From the NCBI GenBank assembly GCA_049516595.1, contig JBEKSY010000009.1, forward strand, positions 1-64,000: a stretch of 64,000 nt of DNA. The letters run 5' to 3'. Source of the DNA: JBEKHT01 sp049516595. Its GTDB lineage: Bacteria; Chloroflexota; Anaerolineae; Anaerolineales; RBG-16-64-43. The position numbers were made by a program, and so were the translations under genes. Numbering within the stretch: position 1 is the first letter of the stretch; each line of letters starts with the position of its first letter. Positions 43,050-51,775 of the stretch are shown here, piece by piece. Under the pieces are notes generated by a model. That model was not told where the DNA came from. It ran no database searches and worked only from the letters and a program-made list of their open reading frames with translations.

Positions 43050-43931
43050 CTACATTCCGTGGCTAAGTTGCGCGGCTCGGACGACATTGCGCATCAGCAT
43101 GGCAATCGTCATCGGGCCCACTCCGCCAGGGACAGGGGTGATGGCGCCCGCGACCTCCATAGCTGCCTCGAAATCCACGTCCCCAACCATTCGATGGCCA
43201 CTCTTCTTGGTGGGGTCATCAATGCTGTTTTGCCCGACGTCGATCACATAGGCCCCAGGTTTGACCCAACTCCCTTTGACATAGTTCGCTCTCCCGATCG
43301 CCGCAATCAAGATATCGGCTTGACGAACAACATCGGCGATGTTCTCGGTCTTGGAATGGCAGATTGTGACAGTGGCATTCGCACGGACGAGCAGCAGCGC
43401 GGCGGGCATCCCAACAATGTTTGAGCGGCCGAGTACGACGGCTCGCTTGCCCTCAATCTTGCACCCGGAGCGCTCCAGCAGGACGATGCAACCTGCTGGG
43501 GTGCAGGGAACAAAGAGGGGATCGCGTCGCTTCATGGCCAGTCGGCCGATGTTAATAGGATGGAATCCGTCAACATCTTTCTCAATGCTGATGAGCGAAA
43601 GGGTCCGTTCTTCATCCAAGCCAGCCGGAAGTGGAAGTTGAACGAGGATTCCGTTGACCTTGGGGTCCGCATTCAGTTTCGCCACCAGGGTATCGAGTTC
43701 CTCCTGGGGTGTGGTGGCCGGAAGCTCGTGGCCGAAGGAAACGATTCCCAAGTCTTCACAGGACTTACGCTTGTTTTTCACATACATGTGCGAGGCGGGG
43801 TTGTCCCCGACCAATACGGTCGCTAAGCCAGGGCGGGGCATCCCAGCTGCAATCATCTTGGCGACCTCCGCCGCTGCTTCGCTACGGACCTGCTCAGCGA
43901 TCGCCTTGCCGTCAATAAGATGGGCTGTCAC
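43050..43931 (-). CDS. folD: Methylenetetrahydrofolate dehydrogenase/cyclohydrolase
   Basis: Bifunctional enzyme that interconverts 5,10-methylene- and 10-formyl-tetrahydrofolate with NADP. The 293-residue protein has the folate/catalytic Y-x3-K in 'SHMYVKNKRKSCEDLGI' (about residues 48-64), 'ILVQLPLPAGL' (Q-L-P-L-P) near 97, 'PCTPAGCIVLLE' near 141, 'AVVLGRSNIVGMPAALLL' near 165, and 'KPGAYVIDVG' and 'TPVPGGVGPMTIAML' at the end. All key features are intact. A structured leader precedes it. Confidence 0.97.
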   Translation of the reverse strand: MTAHLIDGKAIAEQVRSEAAAEVAKMIAAGMPRPGLATVLVGDNPASHMYVKNKRKSCEDLGIVSFGHELPATTPQEELDTLVAKLNADPKVNGILVQLPLPAGLDEERTLSLISIEKDVDGFHPINIGRLAMKRRDPLFVPCTPAGCIVLLERSGCKIEGKRAVVLGRSNIVGMPAALLLVRANATVTICHSKTENIADVVRQADILIAAIGRANYVKGSWVKPGAYVIDVGQNSIDDPTKKSGHRMVGDVDFEAAMEVAGAITPVPGGVGPMTIAMLMRNVVRAAQLSHGM

Positions 43932-43972
43932 GTTGTCCTCCTGAAGTCAATAGGTTCTGGTCGAATGGATCA

Positions 43973-44048
43973 CGGGTCGCAGGACCCGCAAATCTCGACA
44001 TCCCTCGTCGCGAAGACCCTGCAGGGTTCGCCCCGGACCGAGATTCGC
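43973..44048 (-). promoter_or_regulatory. Structured 5' leader of folD
   Basis: On the minus strand a 10-bp stem GCGAATCTCG/CGAGATTTGC (44048-44039 with 43997-43988, one G-U pair) encloses a second hairpin built from CGAA...TTCG with AGACCCTGCAGGG (44030-44011). A separate hairpin CGGGTC-ctgc-GACCCG (43988-43973) follows. The folD start is about 42 nt further. The sequence does not match the ZTP or THF riboswitch cores that I know. A cis-regulatory RNA is inferred from the stacked stems only. Confidence 0.4.
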
Positions 44049-44645
44049 CATTGGAAGTGGCCGTACGCCGGTCGGCAAGCCACGAGACAAATCTAGCACG
44101 TCATTTGGGGCCTTGGGGAGTGAGATTTGTCGCTCCCAAGCCGCCGGTTATCAGCGGAAGTGTTCTCCTTCTCTTTTGAGGGGCCACAACGGCCCGCTGG
44201 AGGGCTTGGTCGGACCAGAACCCAGCGATCCGAGTTGGACGTCCCCCATCTTCCTGAGGGTTGGGGAGGGCTCTGAAAGGTGCCTTCCCGAACCCCACGG
44301 ACCCCCTAATAAGGCTGGGCGGAAGACATCCTCAGCTCGGGCAGGGAGCCCTTCTGCCCGATCCTCTCCTTCTCACTATCGTCTCCAACGCAACAAACAG
44401 GAAAACGCGGGTCCAATGGCCATGGATGACGAGGGTGCTCTCTGGAGGAGGTGAAGGGGAGCGGGATTGCCCCGATTTCGAAGGCTGACAAAGGTCAATT
44501 CGACCCTGCCAGGATTCTGCTCAAAATTGATCTGGATCAGTGTAGCCTTCACCTCAACCGTTGAGCTGAGGCCGAGGCCCACGCCCGCAGGTTCCAGGTG
44601 CAGCTCAAGCCGGCCGGGTCCATCATTCTGAATGGATGGATCTCC
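44049..44645. other. Region between folD leader and zinc-ribbon gene
   Basis: About 600 bp without a firm gene. On the minus strand, a frame at 44582-44376 starting at GTG reads 'TVEVKATLIQINFEQNPGRV' and 'ELTFVSLRNRGNPAP', plausible beta strands, directly downstream of the zinc-ribbon gene, but it degenerates into Ser/Arg-rich sequence; I do not call it a gene. Confidence 0.35.
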
Positions 44646-45140
44646 TTAATTGCCTCTCCCCCGTACGATAACCTCGAGTAGCAAGTTGGTTTCTCGTGCG
44701 TGCCGATCCGCGTCGACCAGCCAGTCGACCATATCGCCCGCGCCGAGCATCAGAAGAGCAATGGCTATCCCTATCAGAATCCACTCAACGATCTGGGTTC
44801 CCGCGATAGGCAGTGGTTTGGTCAGGATGAGCGTCATGATCGCCGACAGGGTAGCCACGGCCAGAGCTCCGAGCGTGATCCAGCCAAGAGCGCCGATAAT
44901 GCTACCGACCAGGCGCAGGACTGTAAACGGCCTTTCGCGATCGACTGTCTCAAGCACCTGGTCAATCTCCCGCTGCCTTGAGTCAGCGGGCACTTGGGGT
45001 GGCATTCCAATGGAACCGAGGCGAAAACCGCACTGGGGACAGAACTGGTTGCTCTTGGGCTGCAGATTCCCGCAACTCGGACACTTGATCGTTTCGGACG
45101 TGCCCGCTTTCCTTGCTGAATTGTCGGGGTTTTCGTCCAC
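44646..45140 (-). CDS. Zinc-ribbon membrane protein, function unknown
   Basis: A 164-residue protein with an N-terminal zinc ribbon (Cys20, Cys23, Cys34, Cys37 in C-P-x-C...C-P-x-C-G) and two membrane helices, 'LVGSIIGALGWITLGALAVA' and 'IVEWILIGIAIALLMLGAGD' (about 76-95 and 115-135). Zinc ribbons with following helices are common in Chloroflexota and other bacteria and are of unknown role. It stands alone. Confidence 0.75.
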   Translation of the reverse strand: MDENPDNSARKAGTSETIKCPSCGNLQPKSNQFCPQCGFRLGSIGMPPQVPADSRQREIDQVLETVDRERPFTVLRLVGSIIGALGWITLGALAVATLSAIMTLILTKPLPIAGTQIVEWILIGIAIALLMLGAGDMVDWLVDADRHARETNLLLEVIVRGRGN

Positions 45141-46126
45141 TGGACACTCTCCTCATGGGTGCACAGATGGTTCGCAGGTGTTTCCACAGAAATGGGGTGG
45201 CGACTCCCCCAGGCTCCTTCGGCTCGGCCATTGCAAGCGCTTTGGCAACGCCAGAATCTCCTCCGGTTTCTCGCTGAGTGGTTGGCGTTTTGGTCCCGCG
45301 GGCAATTCGTAAGCGGACCATCAGCAGGGGTCCCCCGCAGCCGCTCGCGGTTCAGACGGGACCTCCATTTGTCTCAATTTCATTTCCCTTGGCATTTCAC
45401 CAAAGACGGTTTCGCTGCTTGGCCAGAAGGCGCGCTTTCCTCCCCTGCAGGTTGTCTCTCCTAATTCTTAGCCGAGGATACTGTCGCCATTCGCTTCTTG
45501 GGCCTCTTCTTGCCACGGGCGGAATTGGGCACAAACGGATTCATCACGCTGACACGGCTCGAAATCCGCGCCCTGACATCGCGGGCGAGAGCAGGCCATG
45601 GCGGCAATGGTACTGACGCATTGGATTAATGACAAACATGCTGCTTTGGGTTAGGAGTGGGTAGATAGTGTGGAGTACTCTGAACTTGGTCGAGGTTGGG
45701 AGATGAAGCAACCCGCTCGAAAGCGGTTGTTTGTCCCTCTCTTTAGGTGGGCCGTCAGGGGCCGAACCCTTCCCTTGTGCTGAAGTGCGCCCGGGAGCGG
45801 GACGAGGCCAAGTTACGTAGGCTCGAACATTGTTGAGGCGATGTTCCGCTCAGTTCTCAGCGAGGGTCTTCAAACAAATCCAAGGGGCAGGCAAGGGGCA
45901 TGGAAATAGAGGCGCAGATTCGCTCGCGGCGTTCTTCCTCATGGCGATCCACACTTCGGGAGACGATGCTCGGGTCAAAGTTGAGTTGGCACTTGGTTGC
46001 CAATTACAAGATCCTGCCGCGGACGGAATGAACTTCTGACTGCGAAGGCCTGTGAACCGCCCGCGCCTCGGCGCATCTGGCGGAGATCTTGTCCATTGGC
46101 CGATCTTGGGTCTCCCCGAGGGGCGC
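45141..46126. other. Long region without recognised gene
   Basis: Nearly 1 kb between two minus-strand genes. Open frames lack motifs and ribosome sites. No RNA gene was seen. Probably decayed DNA. Confidence 0.4.
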
Positions 46127-47035
46127 CTAGGACACCAGGAAGAGCATGGCCACCCCGGCGGTTGCCACAAGGGTTCCCGCGATTGCCTGCCAGCCGATGC
46201 GTTCATGGAACAGGACCCGGTCTATGGGGATCAGAAGGATGGGAGGCAGGGCCATGAGTGTGCTGGCGATTCCCACCGGGGCGAATTGGATGGCGATAAG
46301 GGATAGCCACACGCCGATGTACGGTCCCACCACGGACCCCCCAAACAAGGCGGGGAGTACAGCAGGATTGCGAGCGAGACGATCCACCGTGGATCGCGTC
46401 TGCGATTGAATCAAAGTGAATAGCCACAACACGGCCGTGGCGGCTAGCATGCGAATGACCACCCCCGAGAGCGCCGGGAAGTCGCCGCTCAGCCCCTTTT
46501 TTGAAAGAACCAGCCCTAAGGCCTGCCCCGTGGCTGCTCCCAACCCCAGAAGGACCCCTCGCAGACGCTTGCGGTGATCGTGCCCATTCGAGGGGTTCCG
46601 GTCCCGATCCAGGACCACCCACGCGACACCGGAAATGGTGATCAGGATGCCAATTCCTTCGATGAAGATGAGGGCCTGCCCCAGGAAAACGGCAGCCAGG
46701 ATTGTGCTCACCACCGGGGAGGTACTCACCATTAGCATCGCGAGTCGCGGTCCGATATCCACGTAAGCTTGAAAGAGGAGAGCATCACCGACGGTAAGGC
46801 CGGCGACTCCGGACAGACTCAGCCAGATCCACCGGTCCGGCGACGCGTGAATGGGGATCAGTGTGCGATAGACCAAGAGATGCGTGACCACAAGGAGTGC
46901 CGAGGCAAGTACCAGACGCCCGCGGTTGACTACCAGCGCACCCAGCCGCTGACTGGCGAGGGTGAAGAAGAGGGCCGATCCTGACCAACAGACGGACACG
47001 GCCAAGGCGGCCCATTCCCCGGTGTGAGCAAACAT
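46127..47035 (-). CDS. EamA/DMT-family transporter
   Basis: A 302-residue integral membrane protein with about ten helices in two EamA repeats. The first repeat includes 'RLGALVVNRGRLVLASALLV' and 'LLFQAYVDIGPRLAMLMVST', with 'SPVVSTILAAVFLGQALIFI'; the second 'SGVVIRMLAATAVLWLFTLI', 'GPYIGVWLSLIAIQFAPVGI' and 'LMALPPILLIPIDRVLFHER'. The P-x-x-x-x-I/L and E-R-I-G ends of repeats are typical of the 10-TMS drug/metabolite exporter group (RhaT/EamA). Substrates of such exporters include amino acids and metabolites; none can be assigned. Confidence 0.88.
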   Translation of the reverse strand: MFAHTGEWAALAVSVCWSGSALFFTLASQRLGALVVNRGRLVLASALLVVTHLLVYRTLIPIHASPDRWIWLSLSGVAGLTVGDALLFQAYVDIGPRLAMLMVSTSPVVSTILAAVFLGQALIFIEGIGILITISGVAWVVLDRDRNPSNGHDHRKRLRGVLLGLGAATGQALGLVLSKKGLSGDFPALSGVVIRMLAATAVLWLFTLIQSQTRSTVDRLARNPAVLPALFGGSVVGPYIGVWLSLIAIQFAPVGIASTLMALPPILLIPIDRVLFHERIGWQAIAGTLVATAGVAMLFLVS

Positions 47036-47847
47036 TTCCTGATGATACCCGAAAGACCATAGAGGTCCAACAGGGTTGGGTTCGGGGCTGCCTGAAAAAG
47101 GCGGTCAGCCGAAATCTGCTTGGCCTGTAGAGTGCATTTACATCCTGCCTATCCGGCAGCAGTCAAGTTCCAACCCGAGATCAAATTCATCGGCAACACG
47201 AGTGGTGATGGCTGGTAGAGAGTTGAGATGTGGGCGAATAAAAGAGCCGCTCCTCTCAAGGCCAGTTCTCCGCCTTCCGTACAGGGCAGACTTTGTGGAT
47301 TCTCTAGCAAGTTGTGCTAGACTGAATATGAGTAATTTCCTCCGGCAGTCGTCTTTGGGACGGAGGCTGGGGAAGGGGGAGGCAAGGGGAAATGTCGCTC
47401 GTGAGAAGATCGAGCACAGGTCCCAATCTTCATTGCGTTTCCATAGGACGGGGCAGAAGAATCCAACAGAAGACGCGCTGGAGTCGTTCCCCTGGGCATG
47501 CGGGAACTCAGCATCACTGAGGGCGTTTGAGCCCCGGAGTACCCTTGGCAATTGCCAATGGCTCCCCATGCTCAGCATGGGTTTCGAGTCCTGTCTCCTG
47601 GTCTTTGCAGTCGTGCGCTGGATGTCACGCATCGCAGTTGCCTAGTCCTTGAAGTAGAGGGGGAGCAACACCATTGAGTGCGGGGCGTGTGATCCTCCGT
47701 TTCGAAGCACCGGAGGTTCGTCTTGACAAGCGCCAGGGGGAGGGAAGAAGTCAGGATTTTACATAGACCGCTAGACATTCTCGTCTTATCTGTCGTCCCG
47801 GTCACGAATCTTTAGCCGGGGGGCCAACCACTTTTCGCAGGAGGCGT
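47036..47847. other. Region upstream of the secreted protein gene
   Basis: About 800 bp without a recognised gene. A TTGACA at 47733 has no good -10 at normal spacing. Confidence 0.4.
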
Positions 47848-48243
47848 ATGAACAAAGGCCAACGTGCGCTCTTCCCATTGATTGCTCTCTTTATGGTCAT
47901 TTGTCAGTTGGTAGCCGTCGCCCCGGTAAACGCGGCGGGATCTGGCCTGAAGGGGACTCCGCTCCCATTCGTTCCAGCAAAAACGCCAGGACCGTCCTCC
48001 GTTCCAGCAGGAACACCCGTTCCTGCAAGACCCCTTGTTCCAACAAAAACGCCGGCACCGCCCCCTGTGCCAACTCCAAAGCCAAAGCCCACGGCAACAC
48101 CAACACGCCCAAGTGTGTGCACCGGGTCCGGGTGTGGCAGTAAAGTCCCCATCGATCTCTCGGTCGTTGATTTTTCTGATAGAGGGAATGCGATGGGAGT
48201 GGAGTTTCTAATTGGCGGAGGTGGAGGAAACAAGTTGCACTAG
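47848..48243 (+). CDS. Secreted Pro/Thr-rich small protein
   Basis: A 131-residue protein with a Sec signal peptide ('LFPLIALFMVICQLVAVAPV', likely cleavage after V-N-A-A near residue 31). The mature part has a Pro/Thr/Lys-rich repeat zone (residues 40-88, units like P-A-K-T-P, P-A-G-T-P, P-T-K-T-P) and a short Gly-rich end with a Cys pair in 'VCTGSGCGSKV'. CAGGAGGCGT is a good ribosome site. No known domain; an exported linker-type or surface protein. The short tail suggests that a domain may have been lost. Confidence 0.7.
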   Translation: MNKGQRALFPLIALFMVICQLVAVAPVNAAGSGLKGTPLPFVPAKTPGPSSVPAGTPVPARPLVPTKTPAPPPVPTPKPKPTATPTRPSVCTGSGCGSKVPIDLSVVDFSDRGNAMGVEFLIGGGGGNKLH

Positions 48244-48477
48244 CGTCGCTGAGCACTGCCTGGGGGGGGTGCCGAAAGGTTCTTTGCGAAGGGCGCGGCC
48301 TCCGCGTCAGTCTTGGTGAGGGCAGCATGGGGGGGTCTCTGCCGGTGCCCTTCCTTGACACTCGTGGCCCCCACCGACGGTGAGGCGCCACCCCTAGAGG
48401 CCGAGATCACGTTTGAGCAGAAGTACCTCATAGTCAAGCCGAGGTGAGAGCGGCACATGCCTATCATTGGGAACGAA

Positions 48478-48504
48478 GAAGCCCGCCGAAAGGCGGGTTT
48501 TCTG
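48478..48504 (+). terminator. Intrinsic terminator beside the tRNA remnant
   Basis: AGCCCGCC-GAAA-GGCGGGTT stem-loop (48481-48499) followed by TTTTCTGTTG on the plus strand. It can end transcripts of the secreted-protein gene; on the minus strand it lies just after the tRNA-Lys remnant 3' end and may once have served that gene. Confidence 0.8.
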
Positions 48505-48517
48505 TTGTTTCCCGAGA

Positions 48518-48575
48518 TGGGCCGTGTGGGGCTCGAACCCACAACCTTGTGCTTAAAAGGCATGCTATGCCAGGC
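48518..48575 (-). pseudogene. tRNA-Lys (UUU) remnant, 3' half intact
   Basis: On the minus strand the 3' half of a tRNA is well preserved: anticodon loop CTTTTAA (anticodon TTT), T arm GTGGG-TTCGAGC-CCCAC, and acceptor strand ACGGCCC with discriminator A. The 5' half is not: no matching GGGCCGT acceptor strand or proper D arm is found in front, only a vague GGCATAGCA. Such an intact 3' half is usual at attachment sites of tRNA-integrating phages and islands. The phage-type gene that follows at 48668 supports this reading. Confidence 0.7.
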
Positions 48576-48667
48576 CGGACAGCGGTTCTGCTCGAGGGCC
48601 GGCTAGGTGCAAACGTGCTGTCACAATCTGGGCATTTCAGGCATCATGATGGTCTAGGAGGATACCC

Positions 48668-49396
48668 ATGATGCCAACTGAACCCATGATGCCTGGTGAA
48701 ACCTTCGTGCCACAGCCTCGCATGCCAAGGCCGTTGGATTTCAAACCCGAGGAAGTCTTCCCAAGCGGCCATCGCTGGGAGGGGAAGCCGCGGTGCCATG
48801 CCTGGAGCGGGAGAAACGGCCACCAATGCAACCGAATGCCGATGAAGGGGATGACGGTGTGCCGGTCACATGGAGGCGCAGGCGGAAGGCCCCCGAAGCA
48901 CGGCAAATACTCTGGAACTGCGAGATTCCATGCCGCATATCGTCGGGCAGCGGGGAACCCCAAGGCGTTTGACCTGAAGCCCGAGATCGCCCTAATCGAA
49001 TCAAGGATCCACCAGAATTTAGATGAACTTGAGAAAACGGGGGGCATCGTCGACCCCGCGGAGATCCGTAAAGCCGCTGCAATGATCCAGCGTGGATTAG
49101 AGCGTGCCGATCTCGAGTTGTGCAAGACTGGCTTAGCGCTGTTAGTTAGTGCGTGCAAGAAGGAGAAAACCAGGAACACTCTACGGAGGAGGCTAGGGAA
49201 GGACATTGAAGCCGAACGGCGCTTAGTCGACACAGAGCGCCGATGGCAGACTCTGAACAAGCAAATGGTACCTGGGGAGGAGGTCGCGGAACTGGGTAGG
49301 CAAATGGTCCTCATTTTCTGCAAGCATGAGACAGATCCGAAGATAAGGGCAGCGATCGCCAAGGACATTCGCGCACTCTTCCCAAGAACCAACTAG
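48668..49396 (+). CDS. Phage-type HGG-motif zinc-binding protein (small-terminase-like)
   Basis: A 242-residue protein with an N-terminal zinc-knuckle-like segment (Cys43, Cys54, Cys65, His68) running into H-G-G-A-G-G-R-P-P-K-H-G-K-Y, a motif found in many phage and integrated-element proteins annotated as HGGxSTG- or terminase-small-subunit-like. The rest is helical ('EIALIESRIHQNLDELEKTG', 'ALLVSACKKEKTRNTLRRRL'). TAGGAGG six bases before ATG 48668 is a strong ribosome site. No other phage genes are found nearby, so it is probably all that remains of a prophage or element inserted at the tRNA-Lys gene. Confidence 0.75.
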   Translation: MMPTEPMMPGETFVPQPRMPRPLDFKPEEVFPSGHRWEGKPRCHAWSGRNGHQCNRMPMKGMTVCRSHGGAGGRPPKHGKYSGTARFHAAYRRAAGNPKAFDLKPEIALIESRIHQNLDELEKTGGIVDPAEIRKAAAMIQRGLERADLELCKTGLALLVSACKKEKTRNTLRRRLGKDIEAERRLVDTERRWQTLNKQMVPGEEVAELGRQMVLIFCKHETDPKIRAAIAKDIRALFPRTN

Positions 49397-49738
49397 CCGC
49401 CACTCAGCGCCACAGCAGTTCACCGCAGGTGCCAAAGCGGCATTCATCGTCACGGATCCGGCCGGGACGGAACCAATCGCTCCAGGCGTGTCCACCCGCC
49501 AGGCGCAGCGAATGCAGGTCCACTGACTTCTCACAGTACGGGAGCGGGGGGGCACGGAGCGAGCACGTTTGGACCTATCGACATGGATGTCGCCAGGTCA
49601 AGGACTTGGCCGGCGCAGGAGACATGCCTCCTGCGCGGCCCTCTTCACGGCTAGTGCGTTCTCGCCCTGGGGCACCTGCAAGGTCACTTTCCGGCTTCGC
49701 TGTCATGCAAGGATGTGTTGACCGTGCCAGGATATTGG
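49397..49738. other. Region after the phage-type gene
   Basis: The 342 bp hold no recognised gene. Confidence 0.35.
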
Positions 49739-50020
49739 TCACTGACGGCCTGCCAGCACTCCTGTCTCCGGCAGAGAATAGGATAGTTGCCAATCCCCTC
49801 CGTCCATGACCTTCACCTTGTCTGGGAACCCCATATCTCCTAATGCTTCAATTACCGAGCTCATGTTGCGCATAGTTGTTGTAAGCAGTGCCGATATCCT
49901 AACGATTGCAGCGCCGCTGTCCCGAACCGCCTCAACGAACTTCGCCGGTGGCACATCGGTTCCCAGCTCGATGATCTCGAATCCGGCACCCTGAAGCATC
50001 ATCTCCACCTTGCCTCTCAT
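49739..50020 (-). pseudogene. Corrinoid (B12-binding) protein fragment
   Basis: A 93-residue frame whose first 70 residues match the second half of a B12-binding domain of methyltransferase corrinoid proteins (MtbC/MttC type): 'VEMMLQGAGFEIIELGTDVP', 'PAKFVEAVRDSGAAIVRISA' and 'LLTTTMRNMSSVIEALGDMG'. The cobalt-binding D-x-H-x-x-G motif that should stand just before V-E-M-M-L is missing, as is the whole N-terminal helical domain, and the end after 'KVKVMDGGDW' deviates. It cannot bind cobalamin normally and is judged a remnant. A partner methyltransferase (MttB-like) lies at 61.6-63.1 kb. Confidence 0.8.
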
Positions 50021-50047
50021 CGGTCTTGACGACCGGTAGGGGTTCGC

Positions 50048-50722
50048 TCAACCGGCGGTCGCGGCCAACACTGCTCGGGCGCGTTCGACCGCCAATCGGG
50101 GGCTGGACAAGACGGGGGTGGCCTGCGGCTCGACCGGCAAGCCGTCAAGCGCCTGCGCCATCGAGGCCTGGGCAAGAAGGACGACGTCCGTCCGGCGTTG
50201 AAGATCCCTGATCGTGTCGCGGACGATGGCGTCGTGCTTCTCTGGGTGACCGCTCAAGAGCGCAGTGTACGCGTCCTGGCAGAGCACCGACTCGACCTGG
50301 ACCTGTTTGCCCATGGCTTCCGCGCGGGTCCGGATCAAATCCACGGTCGGCTTGAGCGTCGTCGGGGCTGTGGCAGCGACGCCGATGCAGGTGCCCAGGC
50401 CGAGTGCCTTGTCGACCATCGGCTCATCGATCGTGAGGACCGGGATCGCGACCATTTGCCGGGCAGCGTCGGCGCAAGGCGAAATCGACGAGCACGTCAA
50501 TTGCACTACCGTCGCGCCGGCGGCTTCGGCCGCGATCACATGCTCGGCTACCCGGCGGTAGACACCCGGGTTGAGGCCGCCCTGTTCCAGGACCACCTTG
50601 AGCAGAATCTCATCGGCAATGTGCAGCGCCTCGACGTCGGGGGGGAGCAACTCCTTCGCCAAGCGCGCGAACAGCTCGACGATCGAAGGAACGGTGTGGA
50701 CAAAGGCAAGTTTCTTGGTCAT
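50048..50722 (-). CDS. Aspartate/glutamate racemase family protein
   Basis: A 224-residue protein of the Asp/Glu/hydantoin racemase superfamily. The first catalytic-type Cys77 lies in 'TVVQLTCSSISPCADAARQM' (cut at T-C-S-S) and a second Cys148 in 'VESVLCQDAY'. The general layout of two similar Rossmann-like halves is kept. It could racemise an amino acid or act on a hydantoin or maleate-like substrate; the specific reaction cannot be given. It sits between the corrinoid fragment and the dehydrogenase remnant, in the minus-strand catabolic operon. Confidence 0.85.
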   Translation of the reverse strand: MTKKLAFVHTVPSIVELFARLAKELLPPDVEALHIADEILLKVVLEQGGLNPGVYRRVAEHVIAAEAAGATVVQLTCSSISPCADAARQMVAIPVLTIDEPMVDKALGLGTCIGVAATAPTTLKPTVDLIRTRAEAMGKQVQVESVLCQDAYTALLSGHPEKHDAIVRDTIRDLQRRTDVVLLAQASMAQALDGLPVEPQATPVLSSPRLAVERARAVLAATAG

Positions 50723-50746
50723 GCTCCCTCCAGCGAGGAATCCGGC

Positions 50747-51766
50747 TTAAGCGTGCGCCAGCGAGGGCTTCTCGATCACCACCACCATGTCGTCCAGTAG
50801 TCGGGCGGCGGCGGCGCCATCCGGGACCCTGTGGTCGACGGACAGCCTCAGCTGCATGGTTGGTTCGATCGCCAGTTGGCCGTCGAGCGCGATCGCTCGC
50901 TCCTTGATTCGGCCGACCGCCAGGATCGCCGCCTGCGGCGGGTTCAGAATGGCGTCGAAGGAGTCGACTCGGGACATCCCCAAGTTGGTCAGGGTAAAGA
51001 CCCCCTGCTCAAAGTGCTGAAGCAAGGACTTGCCAGCCCGGGCGCGTTCGACCAGCTCCGTGCGTCGGCGGGCGACCTCATCCAGCCCGATCCGATCGGC
51101 GTCACGAATCACCGGCACTACGAGACCCGCGGGGGTGTCGGTGGCCACGCCGATATTCACGCCGGCGGCGTGCCGCAAGCCATCGGGTGTCCACTGCGCC
51201 AGGGCTCGAGGATGCTTCACAAGGGCCAACCCGCACAGTTTCACCAGGATGTCGGTCAGAGTCAGTCGAATGCCCACGCCGACCTTCAGGGTCGGGAGAA
51301 TCTCCGACGGAGCGCGAGGAAGCGTCGAGCGCTGGCCTCGACATGCAAATAGAAAGGGGCGCCGTGGTGAAGCTGGCCGTCATGCGCCCGGCCATATATT
51401 ATCTTGTGGTTGTGGGCCTTGCGCTCGTCCTCGGTCTTGGCCATCGACGCGCCGCACGCATGGCAGTGGCCATGGCCACGGTGCGCGCTGGTGATCAGGT
51501 CGTCATCGCGCAGGACCGACATTGCACCCACCGCCACTGCCTCCTCCCCCGGAGGCCCCCTTGATCTGGTTCTTGCCCAGCAGGTCGTAGACCGGTTCTT
51601 CGAACAGTCGGATCTCCCACATCTGCCGCAAGAGGTCCAGCGATTTCTCCTTGGTCAAACCACGCTTCTTTAGGTTGATCTCGACAGGCGTGCGCTCCTC
51701 GTGTTCTCGCCGAAGGTCGAATTCCATCGATGTCATATCAGCACCACCTCTTTTCGGCAGAACCAT
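50747..51766 (-). pseudogene. Deletion remnant of a 2-oxoacid (acetoin/pyruvate) dehydrogenase: E1-alpha start joined to E2 end
   Basis: Reading 5' to 3' on the minus strand: E1-alpha N-terminus ('LLRQMWEIRLFEEPVYDLLG', 'NQIKGAS'), then, after a frame change, 'VGAMSVLRDDDLITSAHRGH' and 'MAKTEDERKAH'; then the sequence jumps to the E2 catalytic domain ('MTASFTTAP', 'FYLHVEASA', 'ILPTLKVGVGIRLTLTDILV'), which is open from 51277 to 50747 and includes the active-site motif 'SVDHRVPDG'. Most of E1-alpha, all of E1-beta and the lipoyl and subunit-binding parts of E2 are missing. At least three frameshifts remain around 51350-51520. The 176-residue E2 piece might be translated but would not be a working enzyme. 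Confidence 0.82.
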
Positions 51767-51775
51767 TGAGGCCGG

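Noticed and set aside
47138..47632. Minus-strand frame of 164 codons upstream of the secreted protein gene
   Set aside because: No motif, no ribosome site, high Ser/Arg content; probably chance.
47960..48110. Repeat array resembling a CRISPR or tandem repeat
   Set aside because: The short repeats are degenerate Pro/Thr/Lys codons in frame within the secreted protein gene; there are no spacers or constant repeat units.
49223..49555. Minus-strand Cys-containing frame of 110 codons
   Set aside because: It overlaps the end of the phage-type gene on the other strand, has no ribosome site, and its cysteines do not form a known pattern.
50747..51277. Intact E2 acyltransferase gene
   Set aside because: The open frame holds only the end of the catalytic domain; matching upstream parts are in other frames and the lipoyl domain is absent, so it is part of a remnant.
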